Below are positions 7,715-16,531 of a stretch of 39,142 bases of DNA, in pieces. A program made the position numbers and the translations under genes. A model generated the notes under the pieces. It saw only the letters and a program-made list of their open reading frames with translations. It was not told the DNA's origin and made no database searches. The stretch is from Iodobacter sp. BJB302 (GTDB lineage: Bacteria; Pseudomonadota; Gammaproteobacteria; Burkholderiales; Chitinibacteraceae), in contig NZ_PDZG01000044.1 in the NCBI RefSeq assembly GCF_002735645.1, positions 1 to 39,142 on the forward strand, read 5' to 3'. Each line of letters begins with the position of its first letter. The first letter of the stretch is position 1.

Positions 7715-8041
7715 TTAGTCTTTGTTACACAAATCAGCCACGCATCGCCATCGCACGCCCAGCTGCGTGAAGCGATTTAAAATCACCGCACATACTTAAA
7801 ATCTGTGATCTAGCAGTCAAAGTCCCGCGCCATCACACGCTCTCCCCATCGCTTAAAGCCGCGCATTTTGGTTTATGGCTTGACGTAATTCGATACCAAA
7901 CAGGCATTTAATGGTCAGTCAGAACTAAATGGCAACATCGCTGAAAATGGGGTTTCTTCAGCGCTTGCCAGTGGGATCAGCAGCCCATTTCAGCGCAGGG
8001 TCGAGCCAAATCATTGATGCGCCACGAGATTTCAAAGCCGC
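7715..8041 (-). pseudogene. Decayed IS5-family transposase
   Basis: On the minus strand one frame reads AALKSRGASMIWLDPALKWA, then ADPTGKR, a stop, RNPIFSDVAI, two more stops, and LTIKCLFGIELRQAINQ. A shift to another frame gives MRGFKRWGERVMARDFD, and a further piece reads CAVILNRFTQLGVR. These are the N-terminal (RGSLTIWxDP..W..PTGKRGR.. FSDAAIQ..LTLKxLFGLPLRQT) and C-terminal (RVMARDFDRQVAE.. LNRFTALG) parts of IS5-group DDE transposases. They are joined by a large internal deletion, with stops and frameshifts. It accounts for most of the gene-free interval between the protease and the efflux operon. No clear terminal repeats were seen. Confidence 0.75.
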
Positions 8042-8126
8042 ATGACAGGTCTATATGTATTTAATTTGCATTAAATACGTAAGACACTCGGCTCAACTTG
8101 CTCTTTAACCATACTTACCGCATAAA

Positions 8127-8152
8127 CAAACGACCCCATCGGGGGTCGTTTG
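8127..8152 (-). terminator. Terminator of the first RND operon
   Basis: A perfect 11-bp stem, CAAACGACCCC (8127-8137) and GGGGTCGTTTG (8142-8152), with the loop ATCG. It lies about 20 bp past the outer-membrane-factor stop. It is symmetrical enough to act on both strands. Confidence 0.8.
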
Positions 8153-8172
8153 CCTGCCAGCACAATCTGACT

Positions 8173-9522
8173 TTACTTCCCGCCCAAAGCCTTAAACGCC
8201 TGTGCCGAAGCGGCCAAACGGGCGCGGCGGGTTTCAATCAGCCCCTGGCTGGCATTATAAAACTCGCGCTGTGCGTCCAGCACATCCAGGTAGCCTGCCA
8301 GACCCGATGCATAGCGTACCTCAGCCAGTTTCAAACGCTGCGCCTGACGCTCTGCAAGGCGTTGCTGAGCGCTCAGTTGTTTGCTCAGCCATGCCTGATC
8401 AGACAACACATCTGCCGCATCTTTAAACGCCAGCTGAATGGCTTTTTCATATTCGGCCACGGCAATCACTTTGCGTGCTTCGGCAATATCTGCACCTGCA
8501 CGTAAGCGGCCACCGTCAAACAACGGCAGGCTGATTTGCGGTAAGAAGCTCCATGCGCGGTTGCCGCCAGAGAATAAATCCTCCAGCTCATTGCTTACCA
8601 CGCCACCACTGCCCATTAATGTGACTTTAGGAAAGAAGGCCGCGCGGGCAGCGCCGATATTGGCATTGGCTGCTACCAGTTTTTGCTCCGCAGCGCGCAC
8701 ATCAGGGCGCTCCAGCAAGACGGTGGAATTAAAACCGCCTGGCAACTGCACCACATCCGCATTTAAATCAGCCACGGGCAGACTTACCGCTTCACCCACC
8801 AATACAGCGAGCGCCGTCTGGGCATTGGCGGCCTGACGGGCCAGCGCCGTATGATCGCTGATGGCACTATCCTGGGCGGCTTCAGCTTGCAAAAGATCAA
8901 GACGATTGGCCACGCCCACATCCATGCGGCGCTTCACCACGCGCAGGCTTTCTGCCCGTGCCTTGGCGGTTTGCTCAGCAAAATTGCTGCGGGCCTGTAA
9001 GGCCTGGGCGCTGTAATAGCTATTGGCCACATCGGCAATCAGCGTGCTGCGTACCGATTGCTGCGCCTCTTCACTTGCCAGATAGTTGGCCTTGGCGGCT
9101 TCACTTAAACGGCGCACACGCCCCCAGAAATCCACCTCGTAGGAGAGCAGCGCCAGATTAGCTTCGTAGCGGCGGCTGATATCCGCATCCGGATTACTGC
9201 GGCTGATATTGCCGGAGGCATTGGCATTCACCGAAGGCAGGAAATCCGCCTTCTGAATACCATACAACGCACGGGCTTCTTCGATTCTGGCCGTGGCAAT
9301 TTTTAAATCGCGGTTATTCGCCAGCGCTTTTTCGATAACCACATTCAAAGCAGGGTCAGAAAAATAAGTCCCCCACTGTGGCGTTGCTATATCCGCTGGC
9401 TGGCTGCCCACCACACTGGCGACAGGCGCTGCAGGGCGGACGTAATCCGGCCCCATCGCGCAAGCGCCCAGGCCCAGCGTCATCGCCAGCAGCAGGGTCT
9501 TAGACATTAATTGTTTTTTCAT
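8173..9522 (-). CDS. RND efflux outer-membrane lipoprotein (NodT/OprM family)
   Basis: TolC-like channel of 449 aa that completes a tripartite pump. The lipoprotein signal ends at C21 (LGLGACAMGPDY), and the next residues begin the conserved GPDYxRP segment. Two OEP repeats follow. The second contains RPDVRAAEQKLVAANANIGAARAAFFP, typical of the family, and the C-terminal helix region has RYASGLAGYLDVLDAQRE. It is the last gene of the tetR-adaptor-pump-channel operon and is separated from the pump gene by 250 bp that hold a dispersed inverted repeat. Drug substrates cannot be predicted. Confidence 0.93.
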   Translation of the reverse strand: MKKQLMSKTLLLAMTLGLGACAMGPDYVRPAAPVASVVGSQPADIATPQWGTYFSDPALNVVIEKALANNRDLKIATARIEEARALYGIQKADFLPSVNANASGNISRSNPDADISRRYEANLALLSYEVDFWGRVRRLSEAAKANYLASEEAQQSVRSTLIADVANSYYSAQALQARSNFAEQTAKARAESLRVVKRRMDVGVANRLDLLQAEAAQDSAISDHTALARQAANAQTALAVLVGEAVSLPVADLNADVVQLPGGFNSTVLLERPDVRAAEQKLVAANANIGAARAAFFPKVTLMGSGGVVSNELEDLFSGGNRAWSFLPQISLPLFDGGRLRAGADIAEARKVIAVAEYEKAIQLAFKDAADVLSDQAWLSKQLSAQQRLAERQAQRLKLAEVRYASGLAGYLDVLDAQREFYNASQGLIETRRARLAASAQAFKALGGK

Positions 9523-9588
9523 CTTTATCGTACCTATTGGTTCGCGTCATTATTCGATCTAGCAGCTAGCCTTGATAGAGAGCGAAAC

Positions 9589-9705
9589 CTTGAACCACAG
9601 AGTAAAAGGAGGACACAGAGGGCCACAGAGAAAACCATGTTCGCAGAGGATTTTTCTCTGTGCTCTCTGTGCTCTCTGCGCTCTCTGTGTTCTCTGTGGT
9701 TCAAG
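9589..9705. repeat. Large imperfect inverted repeat built on a CTCTCTGTG motif
   Basis: Outer arms CTTGAACCACAGAG (9589-9602) and CTCTGTGGTTCAAG (9692-9705) are perfectly complementary. Inside, ACACAGAG-type words on the left face CTCTCTGTG words repeated about every 10 bases on the right. This is the form of dispersed, MITE-like repeats seen in many proteobacterial genomes. It lies inside the efflux operon between pump and outer-membrane gene and could form a long hairpin in the mRNA. Confidence 0.75.
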
Positions 9706-9772
9706 ACTTTGCGCCCTTCGCTTTCAGCTGAAGCCGCTTAAATCAGAGCCCTTCGAAGGCCAGCAAATCTAA

Positions 9773-12700
9773 TTAACGATGGTCATCCGCAATGTCGCCG
9801 CTGCGTACCACGGGTTTCTCAGGGAAGAAACGGCGCACCACCACAAAGAACACCGGCACTAAGAACACCGCAAATACCGTTGCCGTAATCATCCCGCCCA
9901 TCACCCCGGTACCAATGGCACGGCGGCTGGCCGCACCAGCACCGGTACTCATGGCCAGCGGCAATACACCAGCGATAAAGGCAAAGGACGTCATCAGAAT
10001 CGGGCGGAAGCGTAAGCGGCAGGCTTCCAGCGTGGCATCAATTGCACTCAAGCCCTGGCGCTGCAAATCACGGGCGAATTCGATAATCAGAATCGCGTTC
10101 TTTGCCGATAAACCAATAATGGCGATCAGCCCCACTTTAAAGTACACATCGTCCGGCAAGCCACGCAATGTCATGGCAGCAACCGCGCCGAAGATACCCA
10201 GCGGCACCACCCACAACACAGCAAACGGAATCGACCAGCTTTCATACAGCGCTGCAAGGCATAAGAACACGATCAGAATCGACAAGCCGAACAAGAATGG
10301 CGCTTGCGAGCCAGACAGGCGTTCTTCATACGAAGTACCCGACCATTCAAAACCCACACCCGGCGGCAATTGCTTGGCCATCGCTTCCATGGCGTCCATC
10401 GCCTCACCCGAGCTTTTACCCGGAGCCGGGCCGCCAGAAATCTTAAACGCAGGCAGGCCGTTATAGCGATCCAGCGCTGAAGCACCTGCCTGCCATTTCG
10501 CCTCGGCAATTTCAGACAGCGGCACTAAATTACCCGCGCGTGTTTTTACTTGCAGCTTGAGTAAATCATCCGGAGAAAGACGGCTTTCCGGTGTGGCTTG
10601 CATCAACACACGCAAGATACGGCCTTCGCGCACAAAGTCGTTTACATAGGCAGAGCCTAATGAAATCGCCAGTGTGTTGTTCAGCTCAGTCATATCAATG
10701 CCCAGCTGACTGGCTTTTACCTTGTTTACATCCAGTAAAAGCTGCTGCCCCGGCTCCTGACCATCCGGGCGAACCCCAGCCAGGGCTTTGTTTTGCGCAG
10801 CCATACCCAGCAGCATATTACGTGCTTCATAGAGGCGATCACGGCCTAAACCGGCACGATCCTGCAAGCGGAAGTCAAACCCGCCCACCGATGCCAATTC
10901 AGGAATCGGCGGCACATTGGTGGCAAAGGCAAACGCCTGCTTAATGCGGAACAACATCATATTGGCGCGTTGCACCACCGGGCCAACCTGATCGTTTGGC
11001 AGCGGACGATCTTTCCAGTCTTTTAAGGTGACAAACGCCAGTGCCGCATTCTGGCCGCGGCCAAAGAAGCTGAAGCCCACAATCGCAATCACACGATCAA
11101 CTTCTGGCTGCTTCACAAAGTGTGCTTCAACCTGCTCAACGATTTCCAGCGTGCGCTCGTGCGTTGCACCTGCAGGCAATTGCACCACGCTAATAAAGTA
11201 ACCCTGGTCTTCATCAGGCAGGAAAGACGTAGGCAAGCGCGACATCAGCCAGCCGGTAGAAGCCAGAATCAAGGCAAAAAACAGCAGGGACAAGCCAGTC
11301 TTGCGAATGCATGTGCCTACCCAGCCCTGATAGCGCAAGGTTAATGCAGCAAACTTACGGTTAAACCAGCCTAAAAAGCCCTTAGTGCCATGATGCTCGC
11401 CCTTTTTCAAAGGCTTAAGGAAGGTCGCGCACAGCGCAGGCGTTAAGGTTAAAGCCATCAGCGCCGAGAAGAACATCGTCAGCACTAAAGTCACCGAGAA
11501 CTGGCGATAAATCGCGCCCACCGCACCCGAGAAAAACGCCATCGGCACAAACACGGCCGTCAGCACCAGGGTAATGGCGATAATCGGGCCGATAATCTGC
11601 CCCATGGCTTTTTGCGTGGCTTCGCGCGGAGCAAGGCCTTCTTCGCTCATGATGCGCTCGACGTTCTCAATCACCACAATGGCATCGTCAACCAGGATAC
11701 CAATCGCAAGCACCATGGCAAACATCGTCAGCACATTGATCGAATAACCAAACAGCTGCAAGCCCACCAAAGCACCCAAGAGCGCAATCGGCACAACAAT
11801 AGTCGGAATCAGCGTGGCGCGGATATTACCCAAGAATAAATACATCACCACAAACACAAGGCCAATCGCTTCGACCAGGGTTTTCATTACTTCATGGATA
11901 GAGATATCCACAAATTTGGATGTATCGTAAGGCACTTCATAAGTCACGCCCTTAGGGAAGAACTTAGACAGCTCCGCCAGCTTGGCTTTTACCGCTTTAG
12001 CTGTTTCCAGCGCATTGCCATCCGGGGAAAGCTTAATCCCGATCGCCGCAATACTCTTACCATTTAAACGCGCCAGTACACTGTAATCGGATGCACCCAG
12101 CTCAACCCTGGCCACGTCTTTTAAGCGTAACTGCGAGCCGTTTTTGCCATCGCGCAGCACAATATTGCCAAACTGCTCTGCCGTAACATAACGCCCCTGA
12201 GTCACAACCGTAGCCGTAAACTGCTGGCCCGGAGGTGCTGGCAACTGGCCGATTTCACCCGTAGCCAGCTGCACGTTTTGTGCGCGCACCGCCGCCAGCG
12301 CTTCAGCCGCAGACAGCTTGAAACCAGTCAGCTTGGCCGGATCCAGCCAGATACGCATGGCGTATTCAGAGCCAAACAGCATGGCTTCACCCACACCCGG
12401 CACACGGCGGATCGAATCAATCACGCTGGAATTCACATAACTGCCCAAGGCCACATTGTCGTGGCTGCCATCAGGCGACAGCAGCGTAACAAACATCAGA
12501 TAGTTACTACGCGATTTAACCACCTGCACGCCTTGCTGGCGCACTTCGCTGGGTAAACGCGCTTCAACCCGCTTTACGCGGTTTTGCGCTTCTACCGAGG
12601 CGATATCCAAATCAGTACCTGGCCTGAAGGTCAGCGTAATCGCCATATTGCCGGCGCTGTCGCTGTTGGAGCTCATATACTGCATGTTCTCCAGACCATT

Positions 12701-12910
12701 CATTTCCTGCTCAATCAGCGCAGTAACCGTTTCCTCCATCACCTGTGCACTTGCACCAGGATAGGTTGCGTTAATCGTTAAAGCAGGCGGAGCCACTTCG
12801 GGGTATTGAGAGATCGGCAGGCTTTTAAAAGCCAGCAAACCTGCCAAAACAATAATAATGGCGATCACCCAAGCAAATACGGGGCGATCGATAAAAAATC
12901 GAGCAAACAT
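9773..12910 (-). CDS. RND multidrug efflux pump, inner-membrane subunit (HAE1/AcrB-MexB type)
   Basis: Protein of 1045 aa, full AcrB length. It starts MFARFFIDRPVFAWVIAIII, the usual first helix. The proton-relay acidic pair is at D408-D409 in GILVDDAIVVIENVERI, and the partner Lys is in GLSAKNAILIIEFARD. Two halves each carry a large periplasmic porter domain. It exports drugs from the periplasm and inner membrane in exchange for protons, together with the adaptor (12957-14153) and the outer-membrane channel (8173-9522). It starts 46 bp after the adaptor stop. It is close to the MexB/AcrB class, but no specific name is justified. Confidence 0.95.
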   Translation of the reverse strand: MFARFFIDRPVFAWVIAIIIVLAGLLAFKSLPISQYPEVAPPALTINATYPGASAQVMEETVTALIEQEMNGLENMQYMSSNSDSAGNMAITLTFRPGTDLDIASVEAQNRVKRVEARLPSEVRQQGVQVVKSRSNYLMFVTLLSPDGSHDNVALGSYVNSSVIDSIRRVPGVGEAMLFGSEYAMRIWLDPAKLTGFKLSAAEALAAVRAQNVQLATGEIGQLPAPPGQQFTATVVTQGRYVTAEQFGNIVLRDGKNGSQLRLKDVARVELGASDYSVLARLNGKSIAAIGIKLSPDGNALETAKAVKAKLAELSKFFPKGVTYEVPYDTSKFVDISIHEVMKTLVEAIGLVFVVMYLFLGNIRATLIPTIVVPIALLGALVGLQLFGYSINVLTMFAMVLAIGILVDDAIVVIENVERIMSEEGLAPREATQKAMGQIIGPIIAITLVLTAVFVPMAFFSGAVGAIYRQFSVTLVLTMFFSALMALTLTPALCATFLKPLKKGEHHGTKGFLGWFNRKFAALTLRYQGWVGTCIRKTGLSLLFFALILASTGWLMSRLPTSFLPDEDQGYFISVVQLPAGATHERTLEIVEQVEAHFVKQPEVDRVIAIVGFSFFGRGQNAALAFVTLKDWKDRPLPNDQVGPVVQRANMMLFRIKQAFAFATNVPPIPELASVGGFDFRLQDRAGLGRDRLYEARNMLLGMAAQNKALAGVRPDGQEPGQQLLLDVNKVKASQLGIDMTELNNTLAISLGSAYVNDFVREGRILRVLMQATPESRLSPDDLLKLQVKTRAGNLVPLSEIAEAKWQAGASALDRYNGLPAFKISGGPAPGKSSGEAMDAMEAMAKQLPPGVGFEWSGTSYEERLSGSQAPFLFGLSILIVFLCLAALYESWSIPFAVLWVVPLGIFGAVAAMTLRGLPDDVYFKVGLIAIIGLSAKNAILIIEFARDLQRQGLSAIDATLEACRLRFRPILMTSFAFIAGVLPLAMSTGAGAASRRAIGTGVMGGMITATVFAVFLVPVFFVVVRRFFPEKPVVRSGDIADDHR

Positions 12911-12956
12911 AAACTCTCCTAATGCGCCAGTGATGCTTATGCATCATCAGCAGCAT

Positions 12957-14153
12957 CTATTTTTTTGCAGGGGCAGCAGCAGATGTCGCAGATGCAGGTG
13001 CGGGTGCAGATTTAGCCGCAGCCGCATCCACCGGATTCACCACCGCACCCGGGCGTACTTTCTGAATACCATCCACCATCACCCGTTCGCCGCCTTTTAA
13101 GCCGCTCAGAATAATCCAGTCCGTACCCGAGAAACCGCCGGTTTTAACCGGAGCGGGCGCCACTTTATTGTCGCCACCCACGATATAAACAAACTGCCCT
13201 TGCGGCGAAGACACAATCGCTTTTTGCGGCACACGTACCGTGGCATCCATCGCGCCCTGAGCCACACGCACCGTTGCAAACATACCTGGCAGCAAGAGGT
13301 GATCAGGATTAGGGAATTCAGCGCGTAAAGTCACGGTGCCCGTGGCTGGATCAATGGTTTGCTCAGCAAACAGTAATTTGCCTGCGTGCGCGTAAGGCGT
13401 ACCGTCTTCCAGCAGCAAATCAACCGGCAGCGTTGCTTGTTTCAGCTTACCCACTTTGGCCAGCTGTTTTAAACGCAACAAATCAGCACCAGACTGGTTG
13501 AAATCCACATAAACCGAATCGAGCTGCTCGATCAGCGCCAGCGGTGTGCCTGTGCCCTTATTCAGCAGCGCCCCTTCTGAAACTAAGGCCCGGCCAATGC
13601 GGCCACTGATCGGCGCCTGCACGCTGGCGTATTCCAGATCCACACTGCTGCGGCGAACTTCTGCTTCAGCTGCAGCCACTTCGGCCTCGGCTTGCTTAAG
13701 CTGGGCCTCGGCCTGGTCGAATTCCTGGCGGCTTACACCCTGCTCACCCACCAGCTGGCGATAGCGATCGGCTGTTTGCTTAGCAATCAGCACACTGGAT
13801 TTAGCTTTTGCCAGCGTCGCTTTAGCGGTGGCGGCATTGGCTTCCAGCACGCGCGAATCAATCTTAAATAAGGATTGGCCCGCTTTTACTTCGCCGCCTT
13901 CGTTAAATAAGCGTTTTTCCAGGATACCGTCTACCCGAGCGCGCACTTCAGCCGTACGCACTGCGGTAATGCGGCCGCTTAAATCACGCGTCAGCGCAGA
14001 GCTGCCCGCCTGAGCGGTTACCACGGTGACTTCAGGCGGCGGCATACCACCACCCGCAGCGCCACCAGCCCCCCCCTCTTGCTTGCCGCAAGCCGCCAGC
14101 AAGCCAGCCGCGCCAATAACTAAAACCACACTTTTTCTAAGCGAAGGAAGCAT
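12957..14153 (-). CDS. RND efflux periplasmic adaptor (AcrA/MexA family lipoprotein)
   Basis: Membrane-fusion protein of 398 aa when started at the ATG at 14153, which has AAAGGA six bases upstream. An upstream in-frame start at 14177 adds eight residues. Lipobox LLAACGKQ with C22 as anchor. The order is the usual one: barrel-lipoyl start (RVDGILEKRLFNEGGEVKAGQSLF), long coiled-coil hairpin (about 100-180), second lipoyl half (YASVQAPISGRIGRALVSEGALL), then the membrane-proximal domain. The tail is rich in Ala and Pro. It bridges pump and channel. Confidence 0.93.
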   Translation of the reverse strand: MLPSLRKSVVLVIGAAGLLAACGKQEGGAGGAAGGGMPPPEVTVVTAQAGSSALTRDLSGRITAVRTAEVRARVDGILEKRLFNEGGEVKAGQSLFKIDSRVLEANAATAKATLAKAKSSVLIAKQTADRYRQLVGEQGVSRQEFDQAEAQLKQAEAEVAAAEAEVRRSSVDLEYASVQAPISGRIGRALVSEGALLNKGTGTPLALIEQLDSVYVDFNQSGADLLRLKQLAKVGKLKQATLPVDLLLEDGTPYAHAGKLLFAEQTIDPATGTVTLRAEFPNPDHLLLPGMFATVRVAQGAMDATVRVPQKAIVSSPQGQFVYIVGGDNKVAPAPVKTGGFSGTDWIILSGLKGGERVMVDGIQKVRPGAVVNPVDAAAAKSAPAPASATSAAAPAKK

Positions 14154-14277
14154 TCCTAATCCTTTGTAATATGACATTATTTATTCATACCTATAAATTT
14201 CAACAGTAATGAGATTGCATTTCATTTCGATGAATACAGCAATTTGACACTTAAATCAAGCTAACACAACAAAACAC
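14154..14277 (-). other. Intergenic region between tetR and the adaptor gene
   Basis: AT-rich, 124 bp. It holds the small inverted repeat TTCAT-TTCG-ATGAA near 14223-14236 and the adaptor ribosome site. A separate promoter is possible (TTGAAA followed by AT-rich sequence on the minus strand), but no clear -10 spacing could be fixed. No second copy of the tetR palindrome is here. Confidence 0.4.
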
Positions 14278-14877
14278 TTACACCTGATATGCACGTAAGA
14301 ACATATCAACGATACGGTTTACCTTTGCCGTTTCTCCTGCAGGATCAGGCGGCTCGCCACCAAACAATAATTTCAGCTGATCGTAACCTGCCAACATGTC
14401 AAATAAAAACGTGGCCGCTTCAAAAGGGTCTGCCGGGCGCAATACGCCCTCCTGCATGGCTGTTTCCAACTGCGCAGCCAGTTGCTTTGCCGTGCGCTCA
14501 ATACAAAGCTCAAAATGCCGGCGGGCTAATTCTGGAAATCGCGGCGCCTCACCCGTCAGTACCCGATGCGCCTTTACCGATTCCGGCGTCATGATTTGCG
14601 CACGAAACGTTAGAGAAAAGCGTAATAAACGCTCCCGCACATCCCCTTCATTCACCGCCAGCGGCGCAAGCATCTCGCCAATAAAGTGGTCAATCGCTAA
14701 TTCAAACAAGGCTTGTTTACAGCCAAAACGGTTATAAATAGTTTGCCTCGCCACGCCTGCCCGGGCGGCCACTTTTTCAATGCTGGCACGGTAACCCATT
14801 TCACAAAAAACAGACTTAGCAGCACAAATGACAGGGTCCAGCCCTGATTCATCTTCTGCAAGCTTACTCTTAACCAT
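14278..14877 (-). CDS. TetR/AcrR-family repressor of the efflux operon
   Basis: Regulator of 199 aa from the ATG at 14877, which has AGG seven bases upstream. Two GTG codons directly before it are possible but poorer starts. The N-terminal helix-turn-helix reads ASIEKVAARAGVARQTIYNR followed by FGCKQALFELA, the standard TetR signature. The C-terminal ligand domain resembles the AcrR class with a TetR_C-like helix bundle. It lies upstream of, and in the same direction as, the adaptor-pump-channel genes. A perfect palindrome 15 bp before its start (14892-14909) suggests autorepression and control of the whole operon. The inducer is unknown. Confidence 0.9.
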   Translation of the reverse strand: MVKSKLAEDESGLDPVICAAKSVFCEMGYRASIEKVAARAGVARQTIYNRFGCKQALFELAIDHFIGEMLAPLAVNEGDVRERLLRFSLTFRAQIMTPESVKAHRVLTGEAPRFPELARRHFELCIERTAKQLAAQLETAMQEGVLRPADPFEAATFLFDMLAGYDQLKLLFGGEPPDPAGETAKVNRIVDMFLRAYQV

Positions 14878-14891
14878 CACCACACCTCATT

Positions 14892-14909
14892 TTAGACTGG
14901 ACAGTCTAA
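14892..14909. promoter_or_regulatory. Palindromic operator upstream of tetR
   Basis: TTAGACTG-GA-CAGTCTAA, a perfect 8+2+8 inverted repeat centred 23 bp upstream of the tetR ATG. Size and position fit a TetR-family operator. On the minus strand TTGTAA and TAATTT with a 17-bp spacer make a weak promoter whose start would fall next to or inside it. Confidence 0.75.
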
Positions 14910-15364
14910 TCTAAATTAGTACAAAAGTGAAGGCTTTACAACACAGCAAGCCCCATTAGCAAATAAGCACCGCTCTTTATACATAAACCTCAACAAAATC
15001 AATCAAGAACACAAAATAACCACACTAATTTTGTGTGTTTAATTGAGCAACAAAAGCAACAAATGTCTTCACTCAGCCTGAACTAAAAAAGCGAACAAGC
15101 TGACAAAGTTCTAAACTCACAAGGCAATAGTGTGAATTTATAAAAACACTATGCACTGGTTTACAAAAATAAAAACCCATACTCTGAGCGGCCCGATTTT
15201 CTTCAATGCCGATGACATTGCATTGAGCGCTACCTAAAAGCACTTCACACAAAAAAAGAGTGGGGTTTAAAAAGACGCCATTCCGGCCTGTTTCTGAAAG
15301 CCACGTCAAGCAGCTGTAAACATAGCTTTAGCCACAATTTAAAATAACCAGCCGGAGATACCCC
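14910..15364. other. Intergenic region between the two RND operons
   Basis: About 455 bp. It holds a 9-bp inverted repeat, ACACAAAAT (15009-15017) and ATTTTGTGT (15028-15036), and the ribosome site GGAG seven bases before the next ATG. A minus-strand open frame at 15073-15309 (78 codons) has no ribosome site, no recognisable motif and an odd composition. I do not call it a gene. No clear promoter for the second operon was found. Confidence 0.45.
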
Positions 15365-16522
15365 ATGTATCAGGGAACCAGGTTTTTACCCCATGTATTT
15401 CGCCTCAGCGCCTTTACCGCCCTCGTTTTACTCAGTGCCTGTGGCAAAGAAACCGCCCCTGTCACCCCCCCTCCTGCCCCGATTGGTTTTATTGAATTAA
15501 AACCCGTTGATATCGCACTTAATAAAGAAATGGTGGGCGAAACGGCAGGCTATCGCGATGTGGAAGTACGCTCCCGCGTTAACGGCATCTTATTAAAAAG
15601 AACCTATGTGGAAGGCGCGCAAGTAACGGCTGGCCAGGTTTTATTTGAAATCGACCCCGAGCCTTATAAAGCCACTCTGGATCAGGCCAAGGGCCAGCTC
15701 TCTCAAGAGGCATCAAAATTAGATAAAGCCCGTGCCGACCGGGATCGCATTACGCCGCTCTATAAAGAAAACGCCGTCAGCCGTAAAGATTACGACGATG
15801 CGCTCTCTGCTTACGCTTCTGCCCTCGCCAGCAGCCAGACTGCTCAGGCCAGCGTCAAGCAGGCTGAGCTTAATTTAGGCTACACCAAAGTGACCGCGCC
15901 GATCGCGGGCACCACCAGTAAGCTGGTGCAATCAGAAGGCAGCTTAATCTCTGCAACAGGCGATTCCGGCCGCCTCACCACCATCAGCCAGCTTGATCCG
16001 CTTTATGTAAACTTTTCTTACTCCGAACAAGATCGTCAGGAGCTGGAAGCCGCCACCCGTAACGGGCAAATCAAACTCAACGATTCAAAAAACTTTACCG
16101 CCAGAATCAAACTGGCCGATGGCAGTGTTTATTCACAAACTGGCCTGATTAATTTCTCTGATAACCGGGTTGATCCAAAAACCGGCACCATCCGCGCCCG
16201 CGCTATTTTCAAAAACCCCAAAGGTGACTTACTGCCAGGGCAATTTGTTCGCGTGACCCTTGAGCTTGGTAAGCGTAAAAACGCCCTTTTGATTCCGGAA
16301 CGCGCCGTAGTTCAGTCGCAGGCCGACCATATTGTGATGACAGTTGGTGCGGACAATAAAGTTATGCCCGTTCCCGTAAAACTGGGCTCGGTCATTGATG
16401 GAAAAGTGATTATTGAATCAGGCTTAAAAGCAGGACAGAAAGTGATTGTAGATGGCCTGATGAAAGCCAGGCCCGGTGCCGTGGTTAATCCATCCCCGGC
16501 CAGCAGCCCTGCCGCCCGATAA
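15365..16522 (+). CDS. RND efflux periplasmic adaptor, second system
   Basis: Membrane-fusion lipoprotein of 385 aa with lipobox LLSACGKE (C26). The lipoyl/barrel start is YRDVEVRSRVNGILLKRTYV, with a coiled-coil hairpin at about 95-165 and YTKVTAPIAGTTSKLVQSEG for the second lipoyl half. It ends with DGLMKARPGAVV, as in the first system's adaptor (DGIQKVRPGAVV), so the two are distant paralogues. GGAG lies seven bases before the ATG. It is the first gene of a compact plus-strand operon: 9 bp to the pump gene, which overlaps the channel gene. Confidence 0.93.
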   Translation: MYQGTRFLPHVFRLSAFTALVLLSACGKETAPVTPPPAPIGFIELKPVDIALNKEMVGETAGYRDVEVRSRVNGILLKRTYVEGAQVTAGQVLFEIDPEPYKATLDQAKGQLSQEASKLDKARADRDRITPLYKENAVSRKDYDDALSAYASALASSQTAQASVKQAELNLGYTKVTAPIAGTTSKLVQSEGSLISATGDSGRLTTISQLDPLYVNFSYSEQDRQELEAATRNGQIKLNDSKNFTARIKLADGSVYSQTGLINFSDNRVDPKTGTIRARAIFKNPKGDLLPGQFVRVTLELGKRKNALLIPERAVVQSQADHIVMTVGADNKVMPVPVKLGSVIDGKVIIESGLKAGQKVIVDGLMKARPGAVVNPSPASSPAAR

Positions 16523-16531
16523 GGACACACT

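Noticed and set aside
9792-10466. Plus-strand frame of 224 codons opposite the RND pump gene
   Set aside because: Antisense shadow of a conserved pump gene; Thr/Ala/Pro/Lys-rich with no family features.
15073-15309. Minus-strand open frame of 78 codons between the two RND operons
   Set aside because: No ribosome site, no recognisable domain, Cys-rich random-looking composition, and no operon partner.
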